This document shows positions 6,896 to 13,091 of a DNA stretch of 15,250 nt, one piece after another (positions within the stretch are counted from its first letter, which is position 1; each line of letters starts with the position of its first letter). The position numbers and the translations under genes are program-made. A model generated the notes under the pieces. The model made no database searches and was not told the DNA's origin. It saw nothing but the letters and a program-made list of their open reading frames with translations. Origin of the DNA: DATJZH01 sp035499215 (GTDB lineage Bacteria > Actinomycetota > Actinomycetes > Streptosporangiales > Streptosporangiaceae); NCBI GenBank assembly GCA_035499215.1, contig DATJZH010000027.1, positions 1 to 15,250 of the forward strand. Reading direction: 5' to 3'.

Positions 6896-8122
6896 CTATT
6901 CTCTTGGCAATGTCCTAGTTTGCTCAGTTACGATGACATTTAGCTGGTCTTGCGGGAATCTGAGGGTGAGTGCCTCGCCTGCGGTCACGTCGGCGGCCGC
7001 ACGCACGACGCTGCCATCCCCGCGCTGGACGATCGCATAGCCGCGGCGCAGCGTCGCTGCGGGGGACAGCGCAACGAGCCTGGCCGCAGTGTGGGTGACG
7101 TCATCGCGGGCCCGGTCGAGGCGCGCGCGCAGGCACCGGCGGGCGCGGTCGCTGAGGGTCAGCACCTGCTCGTGGCGTCGGTCGATCTCCCCGACCGGGC
7201 TGGCAAGCGCGGGCCGGGACCGGATGCCGGACAGCCAGGAAGCCTCTCTGTCGAGCCTGCCGGTCAGGCACCGGCGGGCTCGCGAGCGCAGCTGGCCGAT
7301 GATGGCGAGCTGCTCGGCGACGTCCGGTACCACCCGCCTGGCCGCGTCGGTCGGCGTGGAGGCGCGGACGTCGGCTACGTGATCAAGGAGCGGCGAGTCC
7401 TGCTCGTGCCCGATGGCGCTGACGACCGGAGTCGCGCAGCCCGCGACCGTGCGGACCAGCGATTCGTCGGAGAATGGCAGCAGATCCTCGATGGACCCGC
7501 CGCCACGGGCGATAATGATGACGTCAACGGCCGGGTCGCCGTCCAGGCCATGCAGCGCGTCGATGATGTCGGCGACCGCGTGCGGGCCCTGGACGGCCAC
7601 CCGCTCGACCCGGAACCGCACGGCCGGCCAGCGGTGCTCGGCGTTCTGCCGCACATCACGCTCTGCCGCCGATTCGCGCCCGGTGATCAGCCCGATCGTT
7701 GACGGCAGGAATGGCAGCGGCCGCTTGCGCTCAGGGGCGAACAGACCCTCCGCCGCCAGCGCGCGGCGAAGACGTTCCAGCCGTGCCAGCAGTTCGCCGA
7801 TGCCGACCGCGCGGATCTGCACGGCGCTGAGCGAGAACGAGCCCTTGGCCATGTTGAATTCCGGCTTGGCCCACACCACGACCCTGGCGCCTTCGGCCGG
7901 CGGCGGATCGGTAGCCTCGAACACCGTCCGAGCGCACACCACTCGCACGGAGACCGCGGCTACGGGATCGCGCAGCGCCAGGAATACCGTGCTGCCGCGC
8001 TTGCTGAGCTCGGCGATCTGGCCTTCGACCCACACCCGTCCCAGGCGGCCGATCCACTCGCCCACCAGCCGCAGCACGGTGCGGACGGGTACCGGCGTGT
8101 CCGCGCTTGTCTCAAGCGGCAT
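6896..8122 (-). CDS. xseA: Exodeoxyribonuclease VII large subunit
   Basis: The catalytic subunit of exonuclease VII, which processively digests single-stranded DNA from both ends. The N-terminal OB-fold (about residues 10-105) includes VWVEGQIAELSKRG and FSLSAVQIRAVG. The nuclease domain follows, with IGLITGRESAAERDV, the family signature IARGGGSIEDLLPFSDE (204-220) and SAIGHEQDSPLLDHVAD. A helical region leads to the C-terminal LRRGYAIV segment that belongs to the final beta module. At 408 residues it is a normal actinobacterial length. ATG 8122 is preceded by GGAGGG at the proper distance. The upstream Rv1109c-like gene ends 34 bp away on the same strand, so the two are probably co-transcribed. 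Its partner xseB lies over 2 kb downstream, beyond the acyltransferase gene. Confidence 0.96.
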   Translation of the reverse strand: MPLETSADTPVPVRTVLRLVGEWIGRLGRVWVEGQIAELSKRGSTVFLALRDPVAAVSVRVVCARTVFEATDPPPAEGARVVVWAKPEFNMAKGSFSLSAVQIRAVGIGELLARLERLRRALAAEGLFAPERKRPLPFLPSTIGLITGRESAAERDVRQNAEHRWPAVRFRVERVAVQGPHAVADIIDALHGLDGDPAVDVIIIARGGGSIEDLLPFSDESLVRTVAGCATPVVSAIGHEQDSPLLDHVADVRASTPTDAARRVVPDVAEQLAIIGQLRSRARRCLTGRLDREASWLSGIRSRPALASPVGEIDRRHEQVLTLSDRARRCLRARLDRARDDVTHTAARLVALSPAATLRRGYAIVQRGDGSVVRAAADVTAGEALTLRFPQDQLNVIVTEQTRTLPRE

Positions 8123-8156
8123 CTGTGAGCCCTCCGCTGACGGCTAGCGCTGCGGG

Positions 8157-8828
8157 TCAGTCCTGGCCGCTGCTGAGCTTGGCGATGCGGCGCTCAAACA
8201 TCATCACGATTTCCTCCCGGGCTTGATTGGCCTGCTCATACTCCACCAGAACCCGGAGCTGGGAGATGTCGAGATTGCGCAGCCGGGCGCGCAGCGACGC
8301 GACAGAGAGATCGTCGTAGCTGCGCAGCGGAAGGCTCGGCGGCGAGACGGCGGCAGTTGCCCGCGGCTCGGCCGGGGTCCGGGGCTCGGCTGCGGTCCGG
8401 GGCTCGGCCGGGGTCCGGGGCTCGGCCGGGGTCCGGGGCTCGGCTGCGGTCCGGGACTCTGCCGGGGTCCGGGGCTGGGCCGGGGCGGTGACTTCCGGTG
8501 GCCCCGGAGTTTCGACGGCGCTCGCCGACCCGGTAGTCCCGGCGGCCGACAGCCCGGCGCTCGCCAGTTCCTGGTCTGACAGGAGCCGGACGTTGCCCGT
8601 CTCATCGAGAGACCGCCAATGGCTCTCCAGCGGGGCGGCGCTGACTTGGGCCGGGTGGCTGACGGGTACCGGGTAATGCGTGCCTGCGCCCTGATCGTGG
8701 TCCTGCTCCTGCGCTCGGCTCCTGGCCCGGTCGGCAATGAGCAGCACCTGACCGATGCCGGCGAAGACAGCCCGCAGCGCCTTGATCGGTGCTTCCTTCA
8801 TGCTGTCTGTGACCTGCGGGTAGCGCAT
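8157..8828 (-). CDS. Rv1109c-like conserved actinobacterial protein (lipid droplet-associated family, by synteny)
   Basis: A 223-residue protein of unproven function. The N-terminus (MRYPQVTDSMKEAPIKALR) precedes a short hydrophobic stretch, AVFAGIGQVLLIADRARSR. The middle is a low-complexity linker of Pro/Ala/Glu/Arg/Thr hexapeptides coded by 18-bp repeats. The C-terminal 60 residues are the conserved part: SYDDLSVASLRARLRNLD, LRVLVEYEQANQAREEIV and FERRIAKL, a helical module with a SAP-like look. ATG 8828 is chosen because GAGGGAGAA lies upstream and the longer frame crosses the promoter region of ispH. It is 34 bp upstream of xseA and divergent from ispH, the same position as M. tuberculosis Rv1109c, whose family is annotated as lipid droplet-associated. 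That name is from synteny and memory, not from a motif. Confidence 0.8.
   Translation of the reverse strand: MRYPQVTDSMKEAPIKALRAVFAGIGQVLLIADRARSRAQEQDHDQGAGTHYPVPVSHPAQVSAAPLESHWRSLDETGNVRLLSDQELASAGLSAAGTTGSASAVETPGPPEVTAPAQPRTPAESRTAAEPRTPAEPRTPAEPRTAAEPRTPAEPRATAAVSPPSLPLRSYDDLSVASLRARLRNLDISQLRVLVEYEQANQAREEIVMMFERRIAKLSSGQD
8365..8488. repeat. 18-bp tandem repeat encoding a hexapeptide linker
   Basis: Six full units of GGCTCGGCCGGGGTCCGG or close variants run from 8365 to 8472, with a degenerate seventh to 8488. Variant units with CTGC in place of CCGG recur at positions 2 and 5. Read on the minus strand the units encode RTPAEP or RTAAEP, a charged, proline-rich spacer in the Rv1109c-like protein. 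Because the unit is a multiple of three, copy-number change would keep the frame. Confidence 0.9.
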
Positions 8829-8856
8829 GCCTATCGTTCTCCCTCGGAATCCGTAA

Positions 8857-8931
8857 TGCCGCGCCGCGCGAGCGGGTCGACTACCGCGCCGCGCCGGCGG
8901 GCGGACTACCGCGCCGCGCGAGCGGGTGGCA
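8857..8931. repeat. Three imperfect 25-bp tandem repeats in the divergent promoter region
   Basis: Units at 8857-8881, 8882-8906 and 8907-8931 share CCGCGCCGCGC followed by a GCGGG core. The first and third are most alike; the middle differs at several positions. The period is not a multiple of three and the repeat lies between the divergent Rv1109c-like gene and ispH, so it is best read as non-coding. Confidence 0.75.
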
Positions 8932-9068
8932 GGGCGGGGCCCCGCGCCTGGGCTCGGCACGCCGGGCACCATGGGATGATTCTCGTCATCTGAGCGGCTG
9001 CCGCAAGAGCCGGGTAGCCGAAATTCGGCTGCCGGGCGGCAGTGGCCCGTGCCTGACCCGGTGGCGTC

Positions 9069-9106
9069 TGGACCGGCCATGGCGGCGGTCGCCTACGATG
9101 GGTGGC
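9069..9106 (+). promoter_or_regulatory. Leaderless promoter of ispH
   Basis: TGGACC (9069-9074) resembles a -35 box, and TACGAT (9094-9099) is a TANNNT -10 box; the spacer is 19 bp. ATG 9107 follows the -10 box after seven bases, so transcription should begin at or next to this start codon. An upstream in-frame ATG at 9098 overlaps the -10 box itself and would not be transcribed. Confidence 0.6.
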
Positions 9107-10054
9107 ATGTCCGCGCCGACCCGACGTGTCCTGCTCGCAAAGCCCCGTGGCTACTGCGCTGGAGTAGACAGGGCCGTTCAGACGGTTGAGCAGGCCCTGG
9201 AACGCTTCGGCGCCCCGGTTTACGTGCGCAAGCAGATCGTGCACAACAAGCACGTCGTGCAGACCCTGCAGGAGCGCGGCGCCGTCTTCGTCGAGCAGAC
9301 CGAGGAAATCCCCGAGGGGGCGGTCGTGGTCTTCTCCGCGCACGGAGTCGCGCCGGAGGTGCGCGACGAGGCCAGGAGCCGGAATCTGCGGACCATCGAC
9401 GCGACCTGCCCGCTGGTGACCAAGGTGCACAACGAGGCCCGGCGGTTCGCGGCCCAGGACTACGACATTCTGCTCATCGGCCACGATGGCCACGAAGAGG
9501 TCATCGGCACGGCTGGCGAGGCGCCGGCCCGCATTCACCTGGTGGACAGTCCGGACGCTACCGCCGGCGCTGCGGTGCGTGACCCGCAGAAGGTTGCGTG
9601 GCTCTCCCAGACGACGCTGTCGGTGGACGAGACCCAGCAGACTGTCGCGGCCCTGCGCGGGCGCTTCCCGCAGCTGATCGACCCGCCGAGCGATGACATC
9701 TGCTACGCCACGCAGAACAGGCAGGTAGCGGTCAAGCAGATCGCCGCTGACGCGGACCTGGTACTCGTGGTCGGGTCGCCGAACTCCTCCAACTCTGTCC
9801 GCCTGGTTGAGGTGGCGCTGGATTCGGGCGCGGGCTCCGCCTACCTCGTGGACGATGCCGCTGGCATCGATCAGGCCTGGCTCGACGATGTTCAGACAAT
9901 CGGCGTGACGAGCGGTGCCTCAGTGCCTGAGGATCTCGTGACCGGCGTACTGAACCGACTGGCGAGCGCGGGTTTCGGGACGGTTGAGGAAATCGAGTCC
10001 GTGCCGGAGCGCATGGTGTTTGCGCTGCCGCACGAGCTGCGCCGGCCTCGCTGA
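9107..10054 (+). CDS. ispH: 4-hydroxy-3-methylbut-2-enyl diphosphate reductase
   Basis: The last enzyme of the MEP pathway: it reduces HMBPP to IPP and DMAPP using a [4Fe-4S] cluster, feeding menaquinone, polyprenyl carrier and terpenoid synthesis in the cytosol. All hallmarks are present at 315 residues: cluster cysteines C17 (RGYCAGVDRAV), C101 (DATCPLV) and C199 (DICYATQNRQ); substrate-binding H46 (VHNKH), H79 (SAHGV) and H129 with catalytic E131 (HDGHEEVIGT); plus GSPNSSNS and TSGASVPEDLV. I place the start at ATG 9107 rather than in-frame ATG 9098, because a leaderless -10 box ends at 9099 and the family N-terminus fits either. It diverges from the Rv1109c-like gene, as lytB2 (Rv1110) does from Rv1109c in M. 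tuberculosis, and converges on the DUF6542 gene. Confidence 0.97.
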   Translation: MSAPTRRVLLAKPRGYCAGVDRAVQTVEQALERFGAPVYVRKQIVHNKHVVQTLQERGAVFVEQTEEIPEGAVVVFSAHGVAPEVRDEARSRNLRTIDATCPLVTKVHNEARRFAAQDYDILLIGHDGHEEVIGTAGEAPARIHLVDSPDATAGAAVRDPQKVAWLSQTTLSVDETQQTVAALRGRFPQLIDPPSDDICYATQNRQVAVKQIAADADLVLVVGSPNSSNSVRLVEVALDSGAGSAYLVDDAAGIDQAWLDDVQTIGVTSGASVPEDLVTGVLNRLASAGFGTVEEIESVPERMVFALPHELRRPR

Positions 10055-10081
10055 CGCCGCGCCGGCCGGGATCCGCTGACG

Positions 10082-10747
10082 CTACGACGCTGCCCGGCGC
10101 ATCTGATTGCCGGCGCCGCGGTGCGGTGAAACCTGGTCGCCGCGCAGCTGGCTGCGCAGCTCGCGGGCACATCGGGGAAGCCCGCGGAACATCGTGACCG
10201 CGACGGTGGCGAATGCCGCGGCGAACAGCCACGGCGCCGTGGCGGCGAGAGTCAGGAAGGTTCCCGCCAGCACGAATTCGGTCGAGGCCAGGAGAGTGCT
10301 GCCCTGGACGGTGATCACCTGCGCGGCGACCACCGCGATGAGGAAGATCGTGGGAGGTGTCGCTATGATCATCAGAAGCTGCCGGCGGTTGGTGTACCAC
10401 CCCGCGGCCGGCCAGCCCACCAGGACCGCCAGACTGGTAAGCACCCCGATATGCAGCCAGTCCGAAACCAGATTGCCGGCCAGGAACAGGGCGAACATGG
10501 CCACGATGGCGCTTCGGGCAGTGATCTGCGGCCGGCTCAGGACGGGCTCGCCGCCCGCGATTCCCGGCGTACGGTCCCACGCGACGCTGCCGGAATCCTG
10601 ATACTGCGCCGCCTGCAGTCCGGGCAGACCTGCCCCGGCGGCAACCAGGCCACCGGACTGCTGCGCCGGTTCGCGGGCTGCGCCGCCGGTCGGCTTGCCT
10701 GCGCCCCCAGCTGGAGCCATCCGGGCCGGCCATGTCCGCTGCGGCAC
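10082..10747 (-). CDS. DUF6542-type small membrane protein
   Basis: A 221-residue membrane protein of unknown function. A Gly/Ala/Gln-rich disordered N-terminus (about 1-75) is followed by four hydrophobic segments: IVAMFALFLAGNLVSDWL, VLTSLAVLVGWPAAGW, LLMIIATPPTIFLIAVVAA and FLTLAATAPWLFAAAFATV. A basic cytoplasmic tail follows (RELRSQLRGDQVSPHRG). The GTG start at 10747 is supported by GGGGAAGG six bases upstream. It lies 42 bp downstream of rmuC on the same strand, so the pair is likely one operon, and it converges on ispH with 27 bp between stops. The position next to ispH corresponds to Rv1111c in M. tuberculosis. The family call rests on layout and context; no catalytic motif is visible. 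Confidence 0.8.
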   Translation of the reverse strand: MPQRTWPARMAPAGGAGKPTGGAAREPAQQSGGLVAAGAGLPGLQAAQYQDSGSVAWDRTPGIAGGEPVLSRPQITARSAIVAMFALFLAGNLVSDWLHIGVLTSLAVLVGWPAAGWYTNRRQLLMIIATPPTIFLIAVVAAQVITVQGSTLLASTEFVLAGTFLTLAATAPWLFAAAFATVAVTMFRGLPRCARELRSQLRGDQVSPHRGAGNQMRRAAS

Positions 10748-10789
10748 TGTGCACCTTCCCCAGTTCGTTCGCCCCTGGCGGGTCGCCCG

Positions 10790-12190
10790 TCAGCCGGCTG
10801 CCTCTATCGCGCGGTGCCCGCCCAGCCGCTGGGCCGACGGCCTGGCCGCACGTTCTCCGGCCGGCTCACGTTCCCCGTCATGGCCGACGACCAGCTCCGG
10901 CCCGGCTTCGGTGATCAGGTCGGCAGCGGACAGCGCCCGGACTGTCTCCTCGACCGGCCTGGGCTGATCGAGCTCAGCATCGACCACGCCAAGTTCATTT
11001 AGCTTACGGGCAGTGACCAGGACACGGCTCTCCAGTGACCCGATCGCCCGATTGTACGTCGAGACGGCATTTGTCAGCGCCTTTCCGACGCCGTCCATGT
11101 GCCTGCCCATCCCGGCGATGCGCTCATAGAGCTCGCGACCGAGATCGAACACGGCGCGCGCGTTGTCCGACAGCGCCGCCTCCTGCCAGGCATACTGCGC
11201 GGTCCGCAGCATGGTAACCAGCGTCGTGGGCGTCGCGATGTGCACCTTCTGCGCCATCGCGTGCTCCAGCAGGCCCGGGTCGCGCTCGAGCGCCGGAGCC
11301 AGGAATGCCTCGCCGGGTATGAACAGCACCACGAACTCCGGTGCCGGACTGAGCGCGGCCCAGTAGCTCTTGGCGGCGAGCCGGTCCACATGCTCGCGCA
11401 GATGCCGGGCATGCGCGTCCAGCCGCGCTTCGCGCGCATCGTCCGCGGTCGCCTCCGCCGCCTCCAGGTAGGCCGCCAGCGCGACCTTGGAGTCGACCAC
11501 GATGCTCTTGCCGCCGGCCAGCCGCACGACCATGTCCGGTCGCAGCGTGCCGCCGCCAGTGCTCAGCCCCACCTGCTCGTCGAAGTCGCACCGGGTGCTC
11601 ATGCCGGCCAGCTCGACCACCCGCCGCAGCTGCATCTCGCCCCACCGGCCGCGGGCTTCGGGCCTGCGCAGCGCTGTCACCAGCGCCTGGGTCTGCACGC
11701 GCAGCTGCTCTGAGCTCTGCCGGGCGATCGTGACCTGCTCGGCCAGCGCAGCGTGCGAGGCCAGCCGGGCCGCGTCACTGTCCCGCAGCTGGGTCTCCAC
11801 CCGTGCCAGCGTGTCTTTCAGCGGCTGCATCAGGTTCTCGACCGCGGCTCTTCGGGTATCCAGCTGGCCGGCCGCCTTGGCATTGGCTGCGGTCAGCCGG
11901 CCCTCCGCGAGCTCCAGGAAGCGTCGCGTGCTCTGGTCGAGTGCCTGGGCGGAGAGCGCCTGGAAACGCTCGGCGAGCTGCCCGTCGACCAGGGCTGCCT
12001 TCTCCAGCGCCGCGCGCTCGGTGAACGCGGCGCGCTCGCCTGCCGCCCGCGCCCGCTCGTCGGCAGCGTGCGCCCGGGCGGTCAGGTCGGCGGCAGCGCT
12101 GGCCAGCCGGCCGCGCGCGTACAGGTAGCCGATGGCGGCCCCGAGCAGCGCTCCGGCTGCCAGCCCGGCGAGCAGCGAGATTGCATCCAT
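10790..12190 (-). CDS. rmuC: DNA recombination protein RmuC
   Basis: A 466-residue predicted nuclease-like protein linked in E. coli to suppression of inverted-repeat-driven recombination. It starts with an N-terminal membrane anchor (ISLLAGLAAGALLGAAIGYLY, about 4-24), then a long Ala/Glu/Arg-rich coiled coil to about residue 165. The RmuC domain follows: GRWGEMQLRRVVELAGM (181-197), TLRPDMVVRLAGGKSIVVDS with the PD-(D/E)XK-like D...DSK spacing, and PEFVVLFIPGEAFL and HIATPTTLVTMLRTAQYAW. The C-terminal extension past LNELGVVD is variable. The ATG at 12190 has only a weak GGGCAG upstream, but the anchor begins immediately. It is probably co-transcribed with the DUF6542 gene. An IS remnant now lies directly upstream, so its native promoter may have been altered. 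Confidence 0.94.
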   Translation of the reverse strand: MDAISLLAGLAAGALLGAAIGYLYARGRLASAAADLTARAHAADERARAAGERAAFTERAALEKAALVDGQLAERFQALSAQALDQSTRRFLELAEGRLTAANAKAAGQLDTRRAAVENLMQPLKDTLARVETQLRDSDAARLASHAALAEQVTIARQSSEQLRVQTQALVTALRRPEARGRWGEMQLRRVVELAGMSTRCDFDEQVGLSTGGGTLRPDMVVRLAGGKSIVVDSKVALAAYLEAAEATADDAREARLDAHARHLREHVDRLAAKSYWAALSPAPEFVVLFIPGEAFLAPALERDPGLLEHAMAQKVHIATPTTLVTMLRTAQYAWQEAALSDNARAVFDLGRELYERIAGMGRHMDGVGKALTNAVSTYNRAIGSLESRVLVTARKLNELGVVDAELDQPRPVEETVRALSAADLITEAGPELVVGHDGEREPAGERAARPSAQRLGGHRAIEAAG

Positions 12191-12279
12191 ATCTGCCCAT
12201 GCTCGCAGCCGTGGCCGACAGTTTCCCGCCCGACACGCCCGGCCGGGTGGGCGTCAATTTTGTAGGTAAGCGAGATCGT

Positions 12280-12921
12280 TTAGCGGGTTCGGCTGGTCAG
12301 GCGGCTGGCGTCTGGTTGCGTGCTGCGTGACAGATCTGGTCTTCGGGGCGGCTGGCGTGCTGGCAGCGGAGAGTGGTGATGGCGCTGGCACCTGCGACGG
12401 TCCGGTGCATGCCGGACAATGTGCGGCGCTGGCCGATGACCGCTTTGCATCCGGATTCCACGACCCCGGAGCCGGCGAACAGGCCGCGGGAGCGGAACCA
12501 CTTGCAGCGCATGCGGGGGGCGTGGTGCTCGAAGCAGCCGAGGGCCGCCTTTTCCGCCCGCCGGCACGGAGGGCGCATCAGTGCCGGCTACGGGCCTGGC
12601 CTCGCAGATCTTCTCGCTGACCTCCACGATCTGCTCACTCAAGGACGCGAACTCCGCGTACCGCTCCAGCTCCCGCCGCACTTTGGCCACTTCCGCCGCG
12701 GCCAGTTGCCGGCCCTTGGTCTTCTGCCCCCGCACCGTCCGGGTCCACAAGAACCTGGGCCCGTGCCCGGGATGATCCGGCTGCGCGCACGCGCAATTCG
12801 GCTTCCCGCACTTCCGGTAGTTCTCCGTCACCGACCCGCGGCGGAAGTCACCGACCTCGCTGAACTGCGCATACAGCCGTTCCCGCTCGGTCTCCAGTTC
12901 CGGAAGCGAGGGCCCGGACAT
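12280..12921 (-). CDS. DUF6788 accessory ORF of the ISKra4-type element, with a non-native C-terminal tail
   Basis: The first ~110 residues are a genuine DUF6788-type protein: a helical start (LETERERLYAQFSEVG), the cysteine/histidine-rich YRKCGKPNCACAQPDHPGHG that looks like a small metal- or nucleic-acid-binding knuckle, then a WTRTVRGQKTKGR stretch and a helix up to SEQIVEVSEKICEARP. GAGGAG six bases before ATG 12921 supports the start. After about residue 112 the frame runs through the deletion junction and reads the transposase remnant out of frame, giving an Arg/Pro/His-rich tail without family similarity. Intact members are usually about 110-140 residues and sit just upstream of the transposase. 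Its function in transposition is not known to me. Confidence 0.7.
   Translation of the reverse strand: MSGPSLPELETERERLYAQFSEVGDFRRGSVTENYRKCGKPNCACAQPDHPGHGPRFLWTRTVRGQKTKGRQLAAAEVAKVRRELERYAEFASLSEQIVEVSEKICEARPVAGTDAPSVPAGGKGGPRLLRAPRPPHALQVVPLPRPVRRLRGRGIRMQSGHRPAPHIVRHAPDRRRCQRHHHSPLPARQPPRRPDLSRSTQPDASRLTSRTR
12297..12578 (-). pseudogene. C-terminal remnant of an ISKra4-family transposase
   Basis: About 93 codons remain. They match the end of ISKra4 transposases: a region resembling FEHHAPRMRCKWFRSRGLF, then AGSGVVESGCKAVIGQRR with the glutamate expected to be the last catalytic acidic residue, SGMHRTVAGASAITTLRCQH, and a degenerate end where intact members have an EDxW motif. The first 300 or more residues of a normal transposase, including the other acidic residues, are absent. 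It lies in a different frame from the overlapping tail of the DUF6788 ORF, so an internal deletion with a frame change is likely. The family call is from remembered conserved motifs. Confidence 0.8.
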
Positions 12922-13078
12922 GGGTACTCCTCATCTGATTGTGGAAATAACAACCAGACTCCCATCATAACCAGCCCAGATGCCGGACCCCTACACTCGT
13001 GTCGCACACCCCGCCCGACCGGGCCGGGCGGGTCCGCGGCCGCCGCCGGGACTGGCGCGGCCGGCCTTCCGGGCAGCC

Positions 13079-13091
13079 TAGACTCGCCCGC
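13079..13091 (+). promoter_or_regulatory. Leaderless -10 box of ychF
   Basis: TAGACT (13079-13084) is followed by seven bases and then GTG 13092, again the TANNNT-N7-RTG layout. There is no Shine-Dalgarno sequence and no clear -35 box. The site is about 115 bp from the tentative right end of the IS remnant, so the insertion seems to have spared the core promoter. Confidence 0.6.

Larger units (their letters stand above)
12249..12963. mobile_element. Decayed ISKra4-type insertion element (boundaries tentative)
   Basis: The interval between rmuC and ychF holds the two ends of an ISKra4-type element: the accessory DUF6788 ORF and the transposase C-terminus, without the middle of the transposase. 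Possible terminal inverted repeats are GGGCGTC on the plus strand at 12249-12255 and GGGAGTC on the minus strand at 12963-12957, with partial matches continuing inward. No target duplication is visible, and the ends are uncertain by tens of bases. With most of the transposase lost it cannot move by itself. Confidence 0.55.

Noticed and set aside
6950..7702. A 250-codon plus-strand frame opposite xseA
   Set aside because: Antisense shadow without motifs; XseA signatures are on the other strand.
8365..8488. CRISPR-like tandem array
   Set aside because: Units abut directly with no spacers, encode a hexapeptide repeat in a real gene, and have no cas genes nearby.
8829..9080. An 84-residue N-terminal extension of the Rv1109c-like protein
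   Set aside because: The upstream frame is repeat-derived, Arg/Pro-rich and overlaps the ispH promoter; a good ribosome site supports ATG 8828.
10044..10080. A terminator between ispH and the DUF6542 gene from GCCGGC motifs
   Set aside because: GCCGGC is self-complementary and common in this GC-rich DNA; the possible 6-bp stem has a 14-base loop and no tail, so it is not convincing.
12280..12580. The C-terminal half of the DUF6788 frame as a genuine protein domain
   Set aside because: It reads the transposase remnant out of frame and is an Arg/Pro/His-rich string; the meaningful frame there is the ISKra4 transposase end at 12578-12297.
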